Positions 47,783-59,417 of a stretch of DNA of 64,000 nucleotides are shown here, piece by piece; the stretch's first letter is position 1; every line of letters begins with the position of its first letter. The notes under the pieces were generated by a model. The model saw only the letters and a program-made list of their open reading frames with translations, was not told the DNA's origin and did no database searches. Origin of the DNA: Pegoplata infirma (Eukaryota > Arthropoda > Insecta > Diptera > Anthomyiidae); NCBI GenBank assembly GCA_963921195.1, contig OY992540.1, positions 9,041,266 through 9,105,265 of the forward strand. Reading direction: 5' to 3'. A program made the translations under genes and the position numbers.

Positions 47783-48982
47783 CACAGCGGGACTAAACTG
47801 ACCACTATTTTAGAAAACAAGAGGTGTGACCAACGTTTCTATATATTTGAGACATGCTGATTCGAATGGCGTACTCTGTTTTTCGATGTATGGTACAGTT
47901 TTCTTGCAAAATGTCGTTAAAGATTTGCTGATTTCGAGCCAGTTTTTCAACAAAAATTTTTCCAAAGTTAATGATTTTTAAATTGTATGGCATGGAAAAC
48001 AAAGATATGACTTGTAGCAATATTTCTTATGCAAATTTGATTTAAAGCTTTTCATCTTAAGCCCTTAAATTCGCGAATTTCTTCATTTTTTGAGGTTTTC
48101 GCGAAATTAAGTGTTTGATTAAAAACTTGCTTTTAGTATATCAAAAAGGTATCCCTAACAATACAAATAGTAGACAAAAAACAGCTATGTTTTATGGACC
48201 ATCATGATGAAAATCGCGAAAACCCGTTTTTTGGAATATGGCAGCATCACTTTACGAGATGATTTAAGGTTCCATCTTTTAGTATATAATGTGGGAACCT
48301 TAAACAATTAACTGACCAAAAATTTGGCCAAAAAAGTTTTCATTTGCAAAAGTTATCTTAACAAAAACTATAATTAGTGTAGGGTTAACACTGAAATAAT
48401 AGTTTTTGTTAAGATAACTTTTGCAAATGAAAACTTTTTTGGCCAAATTTTTGGTCAGTTAATTGTTTAAGGTTCCCACATTATATACTAAAAGATGGAG
48501 TCTTAAATCATCTCGTAAAGTGATGTTGGCATATACAAAAAAAACGGTTTTTCGCGATTTTCATCATGATGGTCCATATAACATAGCTGTTTTTTGTCCA
48601 CTTTTCGCATTGTAAGGGATGCCTTTTTGATTCACTAAAAGCAAGTTTTTTATCAAACTTGGCGGTTAATTTCGCGAAAACCTCAAAAAATGAAGAAATT
48701 CGCGAATTTAAGTGCTTAAGATGAAAAGCCTCAAACCAAATTTGTATAAGAAATATTGCTACAAGTCATATCTTTGTTTTCCATGCCATACAATTTAAAA
48801 ATCATTAACTTTGCAAATTTTTTTGTTGAAAAACTGGCTTGAAATCAGCAAATCTTTAACGACATTTTTCAAAAAAACTGTACCATACATCGAAAAACCG
48901 AGTACGCCATTCGAATCAGCATGTCCGATATATATAGAAATGATGGTCGTAACTCTTGTTTATTTTTTTGTGTTCCGCAGTG
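47783..48982. mobile_element. Fold-back R with CACNGCGG ends and TTA duplication
   Basis: CACAGCGGGAC at the left, CACTGCGGAAC read inwards from the right, TTA on both sides (47780-47782, 48983-48985). The arms are almost complete, about 590 bp each, meeting at about 48375-48395 with a short loop. Blocks include AACTTTTGCAAATGAAAAC and TGATGAAAATCGCGAAAA. Three-bp duplications and CACT-type ends recall the CMC superfamily. Non-coding. Confidence 0.7.
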
Positions 48983-49029
48983 TTATTGATTTAAATTATT
49001 TTAACCCAAGGATTGCAATAAAAGCAAAA

Positions 49030-51350
49030 ACTTGAGAAAAAAAGTTTATTCATTTTTGTATCATTTAGATATCATAAATAATATTACATTTTTGGTTTAT
49101 TTTGATATCGAAACAATATTATATTTTAATGGAAAAATGATAAAATAACGATCAAATTTCATGTAAGTAGTTAATACTTGACAAGTATTAAGTACTTAAA
49201 AAAGTAGTAAATACTTGTGCCATATTTTTATAATACAAAAAGAGAAAATTAAAAATTAATAAAAATCCCACTTCTATTTCTATTATTTGAATTTTCCAAC
49301 ACTGAAAAACACCGACACAAAGCCTGCCGTTTAGATGACGCCGCCAAGTATGTTTATGCCGCCGACATTGTTGTTTGTAAGTGCCGTCACTGTCCTTGTT
49401 AATCATACTTGTCCTTGTTAAATTACCGTCGCTGTCTCTTGACGCAGTCACACACATTTATTACCAACTTGTTATTATAAATGCCAATATTAATCTTCTT
49501 AAATGTAAAAAATCCCAATGTAAACGGTACAGATTACAAAGTAGATTAAAATCGAAATTTACTAGATTAGAATTCCAATGTAAACGCACTACAAATAAGT
49601 GAACAATTTTTTCAAAAAAAAAAAAATCTTAAAAAACTAATCAAGTTTGTGTCTTAAGTCTTTTGTTTTATAGAAAAAAAGAATAGTTTTTTGACCGTCA
49701 TTGGTTATTTTTGGCCATATTGGAGATTTGTTTTTTTATTAATTTATGTTTTTGTTATTGTTGTTAAAAAATAAATTTAATTATACGGTACAGAAGGATA
49801 TGGTTAGGGATTTCTCTTATATTTCTCCTTAAAAGACTTTGTGCATCAAAATCTAAATTAATTGTTAAAAACTTAAATTCTAACTACAGATTATATTTTC
49901 TCTCCTATATTGATAAACTAGATTTTTGTACTAATTGTAAGAGTTCATTACTTTAAACAATTCATGAGAAAACTTAAAATTTTGCACAAAAAAACCCCTT
50001 AGATTCTAAACTTCCAATAAAAAAAAAACAAACCCACTTACAAATATAAATTTTACTAAAAAAAATTACAAAAAAAATAAATAATTTCTAAAAAAAAAGA
50101 AAAAAACAAAGTCAATGAACTGATGATAAATTAAACACCACATGCAGCAACTACAAAATAATAATAATAATACAAACAGAAAATAAGAATGTATATAAAG
50201 TAATAAACAACAAATGAAGCAATTTAAGTGGTAATAATTTAACAACAAGCAGCAACAACAAAAAAAACATCAGCAACAGTACCCGGCAGCAACACAAAAA
50301 AAAACCTCATAAACAAATCCATGCACTTTTCCTAAAAATCTAGGTCAACTATATGGTAAAAAACGAAGAAGAAAAAGAAACATAAACCAATACCAAGAGT
50401 AAGTAAACTATTGAACAACATACAATGCGAGTAACAATACAAACAACACGCAGCAAAAATTTTAAAATTTACTAGAGATGGCTTTCAAAAAAAAAAAAAT
50501 TAAATATATATAAAAATACACGAATCATTATCACGAAACAAAAAAAAAAATATTTTTTTTTCATCATATTACGCAGAATACATTTTAATACAAAATTTCC
50601 GCTTTCAAAAATACACAACATGAAAGTCACGAAAATTGCATGCAAAAAAAAATTATAGGAAACTCTTGATAATTTCCAAATCATTATCACAATAATGATA
50701 TTCATTATGATGATCATCATCTACGTGGTCATGATATGAGAGTTGTTTGGTAAAATTAAAAAAAAAAAAACAATAAAACACAAATGCCAACAAACTTATA
50801 TTTTATGGTTTTCATTCAATTTGCTTTTTTTTTTTGTTTTTTTTTTTGCAGGAAAAAGTAGGTGAAGGTAAGCAATTGCCAACAGCAGCAACAAAAAAAA
50901 CTCACAGCCACAAACGCAGCAGCATTTTAAAAATAATCATCAAAAAAGAGGAGGTGTAAATGAAGGAAGACGTAGCAAACATATCGCAAAAATACATAAG
51001 TTAACTGAGGTGTTTTTTAAAATACTACCGCAGTGTACAATGGGCCAGAATTGACAAACAATGTTTCTTGAATTGAATTTCGATATTTTTTTTTTTGCAA
51101 AAACTCGATAGGAAACGATTTTTAAAAAATATTTCGAGACAAATGCATTTAAAGTTTACAGATAACACATTTATACTTCTTATTACATTTATACTCCCTA
51201 TTGCTGAAACTGGTCTTCTTAAAAAATTTATACAAAAAAAGTTTATACTTTCGAAAAATTTTAATCAAAAAAAGTTATCACAACCCTCTTTAAAAGGAAC
51301 TTTGTTTTCAGGATCATTTTGATAAAAATTTCTTTAATTTGATTTTAAAG
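49030..51350. other. Largely unique sequence with CAG/CAA patches
   Basis: No match to other parts of the window. CAG/CAA/ACA triplet-rich stretches lie at 50240-50295 and 50880-50930, and an AATAAT run at 50158-50172. At 50821-50873 a long pyrimidine tract and TTGCAG precede 16 bases and a GTAAGC, see the findings. Some of this may be intron of a host gene. No exon is established. Confidence 0.4.
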
Positions 51351-51713
51351 ATAATTTAATATTTTCGTATAGAAAAAATCTCAGCTTCTAACACACTTGT
51401 CGTATAAAAAAGTCTAAATCTGAGAACTTTTCAATAGAAGAAATCTTCCTTCATAGACTTTCTGTGGGAAAAAGTTCTTAGAATCTGAAAATTTTTTTAT
51501 AGGAAAAATGTCTCAGAATTTATGTTTTTTTCTTTACAAAAAATGTCTGATTCTAAAACTTTTCTCCTCTAAAAAGTTTTCAAGAGCTTTTTCCCACAGA
51601 AAAAATCTCAGATTCTCAGATCTTTTACTATAGAAAAAGAGGCATATTCTAAAGTATTTTTGAGACGTTTTTCTATAGAAAAGGTTCGGTCTCAGATTTT
51701 GAGACCCCTTATA

Positions 51714-52158
51714 CACACAAAAAAAACCCTTGTCAAATTAATAGAAAAAGTCTCGTAATCCCATTTTACTAATATTTGACAGTTTTCCTTGTTTTTTAAC
51801 AAAAAATTTTCGATAGAAATTTACAATTTTTTTTTTTTTTGTAATTTTACAATTTTTTTGTAATTTTACAAATTTCCAAAAATATTTTACAAAAAAAAAA
51901 TCTAGTAAATTCGCGAGATTTCCTTGTTAATTGTACTGCGCAAAAAAATTTACAATTTCATTGGTAAAACTCTTTAAAAATTACGAAAAATCTTGTGATT
52001 TTTACTAGAAATTCTCGTAAAATAGCAAAAATCTAGTAAAAACACGAAAATTTACAATTTTATTGGTAAAAAGCTTGTAAAATTACAAAATCATTGGTAA
52101 AAAGTTTGTAAAACTACACGGAATTGTTGTGAAATAGGATTACAAGGTTTTTTGAGTG
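51714..52158. mobile_element. TTGTAAAATTACAAG MITE, copy 4, in the minisatellite
   Basis: CACACAAAAAAAACCC at the left, GGTTTTTTGAGTG at the right, TA on both sides. Interior words as in the other copies (CTCGTAATCCCATTTTAC). Confidence 0.65.
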
Positions 52159-52386
52159 TAGAAAACATCTCAAATTCTGAGATTTTTTTCTAGAGAAAAA
52201 GTCGAAGATTTTGAAACCTTTTTTCTATAGAAAAAGCCTCAGATTCTGAGACCTTTTTATTTTAGAAAAAGTCTCAGATTCTGAGACCTATTTTTCTTAA
52301 GAAAAAATCTCAGATGCTGAGACCTCTATCCTCTGGCAAAAAACTTCAGACTCTGAGATATTTTTGCTACAAAAAAAAGTATGCTA

Positions 52387-53264
52387 CACTCAAAAAAAAA
52401 AAAAACTGCGAAGTTAGCAAAAAAAGCTTGTAAACCTACAGGAAAATCTGCTGATTTTGAACCCACAATTTCTTGGTAAAGTTAGAAAAAATGTTTTGCC
52501 AAAAATTAGTTAACTGAAATTTTTTATTTCGACTTAATTCATACACATTTGAGGACCCCATTGGGTTCGGAACCGATAGGTCCAGACCCCGATGGACCTA
52601 GACCTAGTTGGGTTCCTTAAAAGTCGTCATAGTTTTTGATCCAAATTTTTTGTCCGTTTCGCTCTATCTTGCTTAGTTTTTAAGATACGTGATTTAAGGG
52701 GACCACTGGGGTTTTGAGAATTAAAAAACTCGATAACTTCAAAAATATTACTGGGAGCTTTTGGTTATTTTCTGGTCTTGTCCTACGTGTTGAGAGCTAC
52801 AAAAATGCTTTTGGACTTTTTATCGTGTCGGCAATATTTACCGAGATATGAGCATTTTAAAATTATCGGGAATGCTAACTTTTTTGGATCCAAAATTAGG
52901 ACCCATTAAGGTCCACACATGTGAAGAGGACCGATGATACTAGAGAGCCCGAGAACCAAAAATGGCCTCCGTTTTGCTCTATCTGGCTTAGTTTCCGAGA
53001 TAGCGCCAATTTAAGTTTTCTAAAAAAAACAAAATTTACAATTTATTTTTGCTAATATTAGCAAAAAAGCTTGTAAAAAGTTGGTCAACTCAATTTTAAA
53101 TTAAGCAAAAAAAATTATTTCAAATTTTGTTTATAATTGCTAATGTGCTAAATGAAGTTTACAAGATATTTTTGCTAACATGCTAATCTCAACTAAAAAT
53201 TTGCTAAAGGTTAGCTTACTAGCATTAGCAAAAAAAAATTACTACTAACGTATTATTTTGAGTG
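52387..53264. mobile_element. TA-flanked MITE with GTTAGCAAAAAAGC motif
   Basis: CACTCAAAAAAAAAAAAAC at the left and GTATTATTTTGAGTG at the right, TA on both sides. Outer parts repeat TTAGCAAAAA / TTTGCTAA. The middle (52540-53010) is less AT-rich and contains two diverged units with 'CGTTTCGCTCTATCTTGCTT' and 'GGACC' blocks, probably another insertion whose ends I could not fix. Confidence 0.6.
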
Positions 53265-53794
53265 TATAGAAAAAAACTTCAGATTCTGAGAAATTTATCC
53301 CATAGAAAATTTATCAATTTCTGAGACATTTTTCCTATAGAAAATTCATCAAAATCTGAGACATTTTTCCTATAGAAAATGTTTCAGAGAATATATTTTT
53401 GCTGTAGAAAAAGCCCCAGACTCTGAGACAGTTTTCTTATAGATTTTTCCTATTCTGAAACATTTTTCCTATAGAAAAAGTCTCAGATTATGAGACATTT
53501 TTCCTATAGAAAAAGTCTCAGATTACGAGACATTTTTCCTATAGAAAAAGTCTCAGATTCAGAGACATTTTTCCAATAAAAACAGTCTCAGATTCTGAGA
53601 TATTTTTTTCAGATTCTACGACCTTTTTTCTATTGAAATATTCTGAGACGTTTTTGCTATGGAATAAGTTTGAAATTCTGAGACATTTTTTCTATGGAAA
53701 AAGTCTCTGATATTTTACAAAGAAAAATTTGTCAATCCCCAAACATTTATCTTTCGGATTTTTGTAGAAAAATTCCAATATTATGAAAAACAAA

Positions 53795-54060
53795 TAAGAG
53801 TTCAAAATTCGGCTGTGCAGACTCTTTGATACCCTCCAACATGTAAATAAATAAAAAAAAATACAGGGGCGTTTTTTGTGCTGGTAAGGGGCAAGCAGTG
53901 GTCATTGGGGGTAACTTCCCCCTGCGGTTTATGTTTACAAATTCATTTATTATGCTTTTTGCGCTTAAGTAATACAATTTAAACTTTATTTAAATAAGTT
54001 TTTAATAAGCACGCCCACAAAAAGGGGCGGGCAGAAAATAAACAAATTTTCTAATCCCCG
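53795..54060 (-). repeat. TATACCC dispersed repeat, 3' fragment
   Basis: In reverse: CACGCCCACAAAAAGG ... ATACCCTCCAACATGT-type closing part and the ATTCGGCTGTGC hairpin at 53807. It lacks the 5' half. Confidence 0.55.
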
Positions 54061-54216
54061 AAGTCCAAGTGCAGTATTAAGAATTTTGTTTGGACATTTA
54101 AATGTTTCATTTGATTAAAAAAGTACACTCAAAATAAAAACTCTGCCAATTTAACAGAAAAACTCGGCTAATTTAGCAGAGAACTCCATACTTTTCCAGC
54201 AAGCAACATTTCTTGG

Positions 54217-54551
54217 CCAACAACTATATCGAATCAACGCTTGTGGTCAGTAACGCAACAACAACCGATCGAATCGGAAATCCGAAAACGAAAATGGTGC
54301 TGGATTGGACATACATTACGTAAGCCAATCGATGACATTGCAAGACAAGCCATAGATTGGAACCCCCAGGGTAGCCGACGTAGAGGACGACCTTCGCACA
54401 CCTGGAAACGTCAGATTGAGATAGAATCTTCAAAATTACATCTAAGTTGGAGCGAAATAAAACATCGAGCATCAGATCGAACTAATTGGAATACTCTTGT
54501 TGAGGCCCTATGCTCCTTGTAGGAGTTAAAGGAACAAATATATATATATAT
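54217..54551 (+). pseudogene. LINE 3' end with reverse transcriptase C-terminal tail
   Basis: A 5'-truncated LINE copy. A perfect 12-bp duplication AACATTTCTTGG flanks it (54205-54216, 54552-54563). From 54217 the frame reads PTTISNQRLWSVTQQQPIES, then RKRKWCWIGHTLRK, RQAIDWNPQGSRRRGRPSHT, WKRQIEIE, and ends WNTLVEALCSL with a stop at 54520. WIGHTLR and NPQGxRRRGRP are well known in the tails of reverse transcriptases of RTE/CR1-like non-LTR elements. A (TA)n run closes the copy. The open frame is intact but only the last 100 or so residues remain, so it is not functional. Exact clade not determined. Confidence 0.85.
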
Positions 54552-54601
54552 AACATTTCTTGGTAATTTTACTATAAAACTCTGTATAATGATTTTGACA
54601 A

Positions 54602-54678
54602 CTAGGTCAAAAACCTTAGTCGTTAGCACCTATGTAAATTATATTTACCTTCATAATTTATTATGATGGCAAATCTTG

Positions 54679-54717
<39 letters not shown>
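54602..54717 (+). mobile_element. Second LINE or SINE 3' end with (TAAA)n tail
   Basis: A 10-bp duplication ATTTTGACAA flanks it (54592-54601, 54718-54727). About 77 bp of unique sequence (TTAGTCGTTAGCACC) are followed by ten or so TAAA units. Size, tail and duplication fit a strongly 5'-truncated retroposon. Confidence 0.7.
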
Positions 54718-55107
54718 ATTTTGACAAAAAAAACTGTTAATTTACAGAGTTTCTAGTAAATAGAACACCATTTAGCAAATAAGTTTGTAAAATGCATATG
54801 CATTTGATGCAACCAAAATTTTACAGAAAAAACTCTGTAAATTTACAAAGCTTAGAAAAGTACATGTTATTTTGTAAATTTTTAAAAGGTTTTTGAAAAG
54901 ATTTTTTTTTTAGTACTTTTTTAACATTTTTAAAAAAAAAATACAGATAAAATTTTGGTGTTTTTACAGAAAACTCTGTTTTTAACTATGAAATTAAGAA
55001 AACATAGAAATAAGTAAAAATACAGATAAAACTCAGTTTTTTTTTATTATAAAAAATACATAATATTTCGCTTAAATCTGTATTTTAGCAGAAAACTCTA
55101 TTAATTA

Positions 55108-56827
55108 CACTGTACAACACAAAAAAAAATTACAAGGTCAGACCAAAAAATTTTGATAGAAGAGACAAAAAAAAAATACACGTGTATCGGCGTTTTGAAA
55201 GTTTACATCTGGGTTTCATTTTAGGGGGAGGTGAAGTTTCCCCCAAATGCAAATGTTGTATTGTAAATCGTCATTGAATATCGAGTGAAGCTTACGTTTA
55301 AAGTAAATAGTGTGTTAAGCAAATTTATGTAAAATGTTACGGAGAACATTTTTGTGGAATATGTTAACCCTCTAACTCCTCAAGATAAGGGTCTTTTTTG
55401 TCCTTCTTTTCAAAAAGAGCAAAAAACACTATTAAAAAAGGGATTTAAGGGGTTTGAATGTTCCGCAAAAATATCCGCCGTGAAATTTTACTATAAGTCC
55501 CTGAATACACCAAAACGGAAAACTCAACCAGAAAGTCAGAAATAAGACACAACAAAAGACATCTTAGGGTTAATTTCGCATTTATTAATAAAATCGGGTA
55601 AACCTTACGTTTAAAGTATATGGTGTGTGAAGCAATTTTATGTAAAATGTTACGGAGAACATTTTTTTAGAATATGTTAACCCTCTAGCTCCTCAAGGTA
55701 AGGGTCTTTTTTGTCCTTCTTTTGAAAAAGAGCAAAAACACCATTAAAACAGCTATTTAAGGGGTTAAAATGGTCCGCAAAAATATTTGCCGTGAAAGGG
55801 ACTTATAGTAAAATTTCACGGCGAATATTTTTGCGGAACATTTTAACCCCTTAAATCCCTGTTTTAGTGGCGTTCTTTGCTCTTTTTTAAAAGAAGGACA
55901 AAAAAGACCCTTATCTTGAGGAGTTAGAGGGTTAACATATTCTACAAAAATGTTCTCCGTAATATTTTACATAAATTTGCTGAACACACCATATACTTTA
56001 AACGTAAGCTTTACCCGATTTTTTTAATAAATGCGAAATTAACCCTAAGCTCTCTTTTGTTGTGTCTTATATCTGACTTTCTTGTTGAGTTTTCTGTTTT
56101 GGTGTGTTCAGGGACTAATGGTAAAATTTCACGGCGGATATTTTTGCGGAACATTAAAACCTCTTAAATCCCTGTTTTAATGGTGTTTTTTGCTCTTTTT
56201 GAAAAGAAGGACAAAAAAGACCCCTATCTTGAGGAGTTAGAGGGTTAACATATTCTACAAAAATGTTCTCCGTAACATTTTACATAAATTTGCTGATTAC
56301 ACCATATACTTTAAACGTAAGCTTTACTCGATTTTCTTAATAAATGCGAAATTAACCCTAAGATCTCTTTTGTTGTGTCTTATTTCTGACCTTCTGGTTG
56401 AGTTTTCCGTTTTGGTGTATTCAAGGACTTATAGTAAAATTTGACGGCGAATATTTTTTCGGAACATTAAAACCTCTTAGATCCCTGTTTTAATGGTGTT
56501 TTTTGCTCTTTTTGAAAAGAAGGACAAAAAAGACCCTTATCGTGAGGAGCTAGAGGGTTAATATATTCCACAAAAATGTTCTCCGTAACATTTTATATAA
56601 ATTTGCTGAACACACCATATACTTTAAACGTAAGCTTCACTCGATATTCAATGACGATTGACAATACAACATCTGCATTTGGGGGAAACTTTACCTCCCC
56701 CTAAAATGAAACCCAGATGTAAACTTTCAAAACGCCGATACACGTGTATTTTTTTTTTGTCTCTTCTATCAAAATTTTTTGGTCTGACCTTGTAATTTTG
56801 GAAAAAATTTGATTTTGTTGTGCAGTG
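55108..56827. mobile_element. Fold-back S with CACTGYACAACA ends and TTA duplication
   Basis: CACTGTACAACAC at the left, CACTGCACAACAA inwards from the right, TTA on both sides (55105-55107, 56828-56830). The outer 250 bp arms are nearly identical inverses. The inside has two direct units on the left (from 55260 and 55560) and three on the right in reverse, each with GTTAACCCTCT, AAGGGTCTTTTTTGTCC and CACGGCGAATATTTTTGCGG. The palindrome centre is near 55803. Non-coding; the 63-codon frame at 55354 is in a unit. Confidence 0.75.
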
Positions 56828-57029
56828 TTATCTGTAAAATTAAGATAACAAAGTTAAAAGTAATATAACAGACGAAACTTTGTTTTTTTGCAACAAAAAA
56901 ATACAAAGTATTTTCTTTAAATCTGTATTTTGACAGAAAACTCTGTCAAATATCTGTTGAATTGAGATTACAGTCATTTTACAGAGTATTTAACAGAAAT
57001 TTACAGAAATATTATTTTAAGTGTACACA

Positions 57030-58010
57030 TTTTTTAAGTTAAAAAAATTAAAATCATTAAAAAAGTGTTGTTTTTTTTTACATAAATTCATTTTATTTTG
57101 GATTCAGCCAAGTCAAATAAAATTTTTTACATGTTTTATAATTTGTTTGATATTATCATTCACTAACATTGCTAATCTATTAGCCCATTGTGCACTATAA
57201 TAGTTTCACTACCACCAGTTAATAACTTTACACACAAAAAAAAGGTCAATGAGCTTTTATGCAGCAATGTCAAAGCATGACAATGTATTCATGATGTAGT
57301 ATGAATACTACGAAAACGTATGTATGGCATATGAATGCTTAATAACAATGCTTAGCTTAGTTAGCATCTCGATATGAAAATACAAAAAAAAAAAAAAATG
57401 AACACACACAATATTTTCAAACCTATAAAGGTTCACTGACATCTTATATGTATTTTTTAGTAGAGCAAACATATTAATGAAACAATCAACAACTAAACAA
57501 AAAAAATATAAATTAACAAATGCAGCAGCAGCAACAGTATGAATAGAGGCAGCAACATACCAATTCATTGGTTTTGTTTATAGTTTAAACATATTTACAC
57601 TTGCCTTCCATCCATCAGCTGATGTTTTAATAAAAGTTTAAAAAAAGAAGCTTCAACCAACGTATAAATATTTTTTTTATGAGTCTGTTTTTGTGGTTGG
57701 TATAACTACTTAATATGGTTTGATTGGTAATGAAAATCATGCACCATTCAAATTGAAATTTAAAATGAAAATATATTTATTTTTAGAAATATTTTTATAG
57801 TTTGTTACTGGTTTTTGGAAAGAAAGTCATTGCTGAACTTGTGGTTTTTGGGAGCTGCTGTTGCTTTTTCTTGTCATTTCACATGATTTGTAGTGAAATT
57901 CTTAGTTTCATTTCGTCAGTTTTATTTGAATGTTAATGATTAATTTCTTTTAAAATTAGAAATAAAATAAAAAAAAATTGAGCGGTGTGGTAAATCTTTT
58001 TAGCTGTTGA
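57030..58010. other. Unrecognised, probably unique sequence
   Basis: No match elsewhere in the window. A short GCAGCAGCAGCAACAG run lies at 57521-57537. No exon call is justified. Confidence 0.4.
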
Positions 58011-58012
58011 GC

Positions 58013-58235
58013 AAATCCATGGGAAATTTAACTGATGGATCACCGAATTTGTTTATTTTTGGTTATTTTATAGAGCTTTGTAAATGATTAAAAACTATTT
58101 TTTTTATTTTCTTTTTGGATCAATATTTCCGAAGATATGGGCGTTTAAAAAAAGATTTTTTGACAATATTGACTTTTATACAGTCTTTTAACATTTTTTG
58201 CTCGGAAACCGTAAGTCGTACAAAAAATATATCGT
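58013..58235. mobile_element. Fold-back Q, left end fragment
   Basis: GCAAATCCATGGGAAATTT, GATGGATCACCGAATTTG, then CTCGGAAACCGTAAGTCGTA; the rest of the arm is missing. Confidence 0.6.
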
Positions 58236-59165
58236 CGAACTATATTCAATAAATGCCAACTCGAAAAAGCTTACTGTTCAGGAGAGCTAAAAAACTAGTT
58301 ATTTCGCATATTATTGCAAAAATAAACAATGTACCTTCCACAAGATGGTTTAAATATTCTAAACAATTTTTACCTATGCAAAAATTTCATATTTTGCACT
58401 TGTTCGCGTATTTTTCAGAGATGGCATTTATTACTATATCAAAAAACAAATATTTTTTTAGAGTTGGCATATTTTGTCGGAAATAAAAATACATTTTTTT
58501 TTTTGAAAATTTTTTATAATTTTTTTTTTTTTTGTTTTTGTTATCCTTAGTACGGTAATTGCAAAAACTGAACAAAAAATTAAAAATCTTTGCATATTTT
58601 TAAAAGTTACTAGCTCCGAAAGCCTTTTAATCTCAGGGTGGTCAACTTTGGCACTCTGTAACTCACGCTGTATTGCAATAGGGTCACTCCAAACTAGCTA
58701 TTTTGAAAGCTTATATCATTGACTTTATTTGCCCCATTCATTATGTTTCAATCTGATAAATAGTTTGAAAGCTACATAAATATAAGCAATTTTTTTTTTT
58801 GCAAACACTATTTACCGATATTTTCAAAATGGCAATATCTCGAGAACCAGTCATTAGATATCAAAATCTTTACAAGATTCGTGTTTAGCATGGCAAATGC
58901 AATAAGATATGTGGTCTAATTTTTTTTAAAACAATTTTTGAAAAATTTTTGGAAATTTACAATGGGAGTTGGCATTTATTTCCACCAAAAAAATATGTAC
59001 TTTGAGTTAGCAGAATAACAAAAATGGATGTAAAACGACAACAAATTATTTTTTTGCTCTGAAATTTTTATGGCAGATAGGTATTACATAGCGGAGCTAT
59101 TTGCCATCGGAAACTCATTTCCGTCAAATTTGAGTTGGCATATTTTGAATATAGGTTCACGATAT
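58236..59165. other. Unrecognised sequence
   Basis: Contains 'GAGTTGGCAT' three times (58459, 58972, 59133) and poly-T runs, perhaps a decayed repeat. The overlapping short open frames at 58253-58575 show no codon bias or motif. Confidence 0.35.
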
Positions 59166-59169
59166 AATA

Positions 59170-59403
59170 CACCCCAAAAAAAAAAAAGTGGGTATTCAAT
59201 ACTAAAAATTTAACTAAATTTTAGTCCAAAAGGACCTAGTGCAGGAATTTGTAACCAGTATTAAAATTTTTTGCTAATATTAATCAAAACCAGTAAAAAT
59301 GCCTAATTTAGTACCTTGAAGATACTAAAATTAGTAACTAATTAGTATATTTTGTTACAAAATCACTTACTATAAACCTTTTACTGTAGAATTATTTTGA
59401 GTG
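59170..59403. mobile_element. TA-flanked MITE with TACTAAAATTTAGTA motif, copy 2
   Basis: CACCCCAAAAAAAAAAAAG at the left, TTATTTTGAGTG at the right, TA on both sides. Very similar to 36862-37090 over its whole length. Confidence 0.7.
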
Positions 59404-59417
59404 TATAAAAACAATAT

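Larger units (their letters stand above)
51355..53740 (-). repeat. 35-bp minisatellite array, opposite orientation, with two MITEs inside
   Basis: Units read 'AGTCTCAGATTCTGAGACAT' plus 'TTTTCCTATAGAAAA', the reverse complement of the unit at 44101 and 62790. The array occupies about 51355-51711, 52161-52384 and 53267-53740 and is interrupted by two TA-flanked MITEs. The parts are more degenerate than the array at the right end of the window. Confidence 0.75.
54126..57023. mobile_element. TA-flanked MITE with AACTCTGTTAATTTACAGAG motif, three insertions inside
   Basis: CACTCAAAATAAAAAC at the left, TTATTTTAAGTG at the right, TA on both sides (54124-54125, 57024-57025). The element's own sequence is made of AAACTCTGT, TTTACAGA and related words. 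It holds two LINE 3' ends (54217-54551, 54602-54717) and a 1.7 kb fold-back (55108-56827). Confidence 0.65.

Noticed and set aside
49188..49602. Frames of 89 and 73 codons on opposite strands
   Set aside because: They overlap in unique sequence, and neither has a motif, start context or splice support. An exon cannot be excluded but is not supported.
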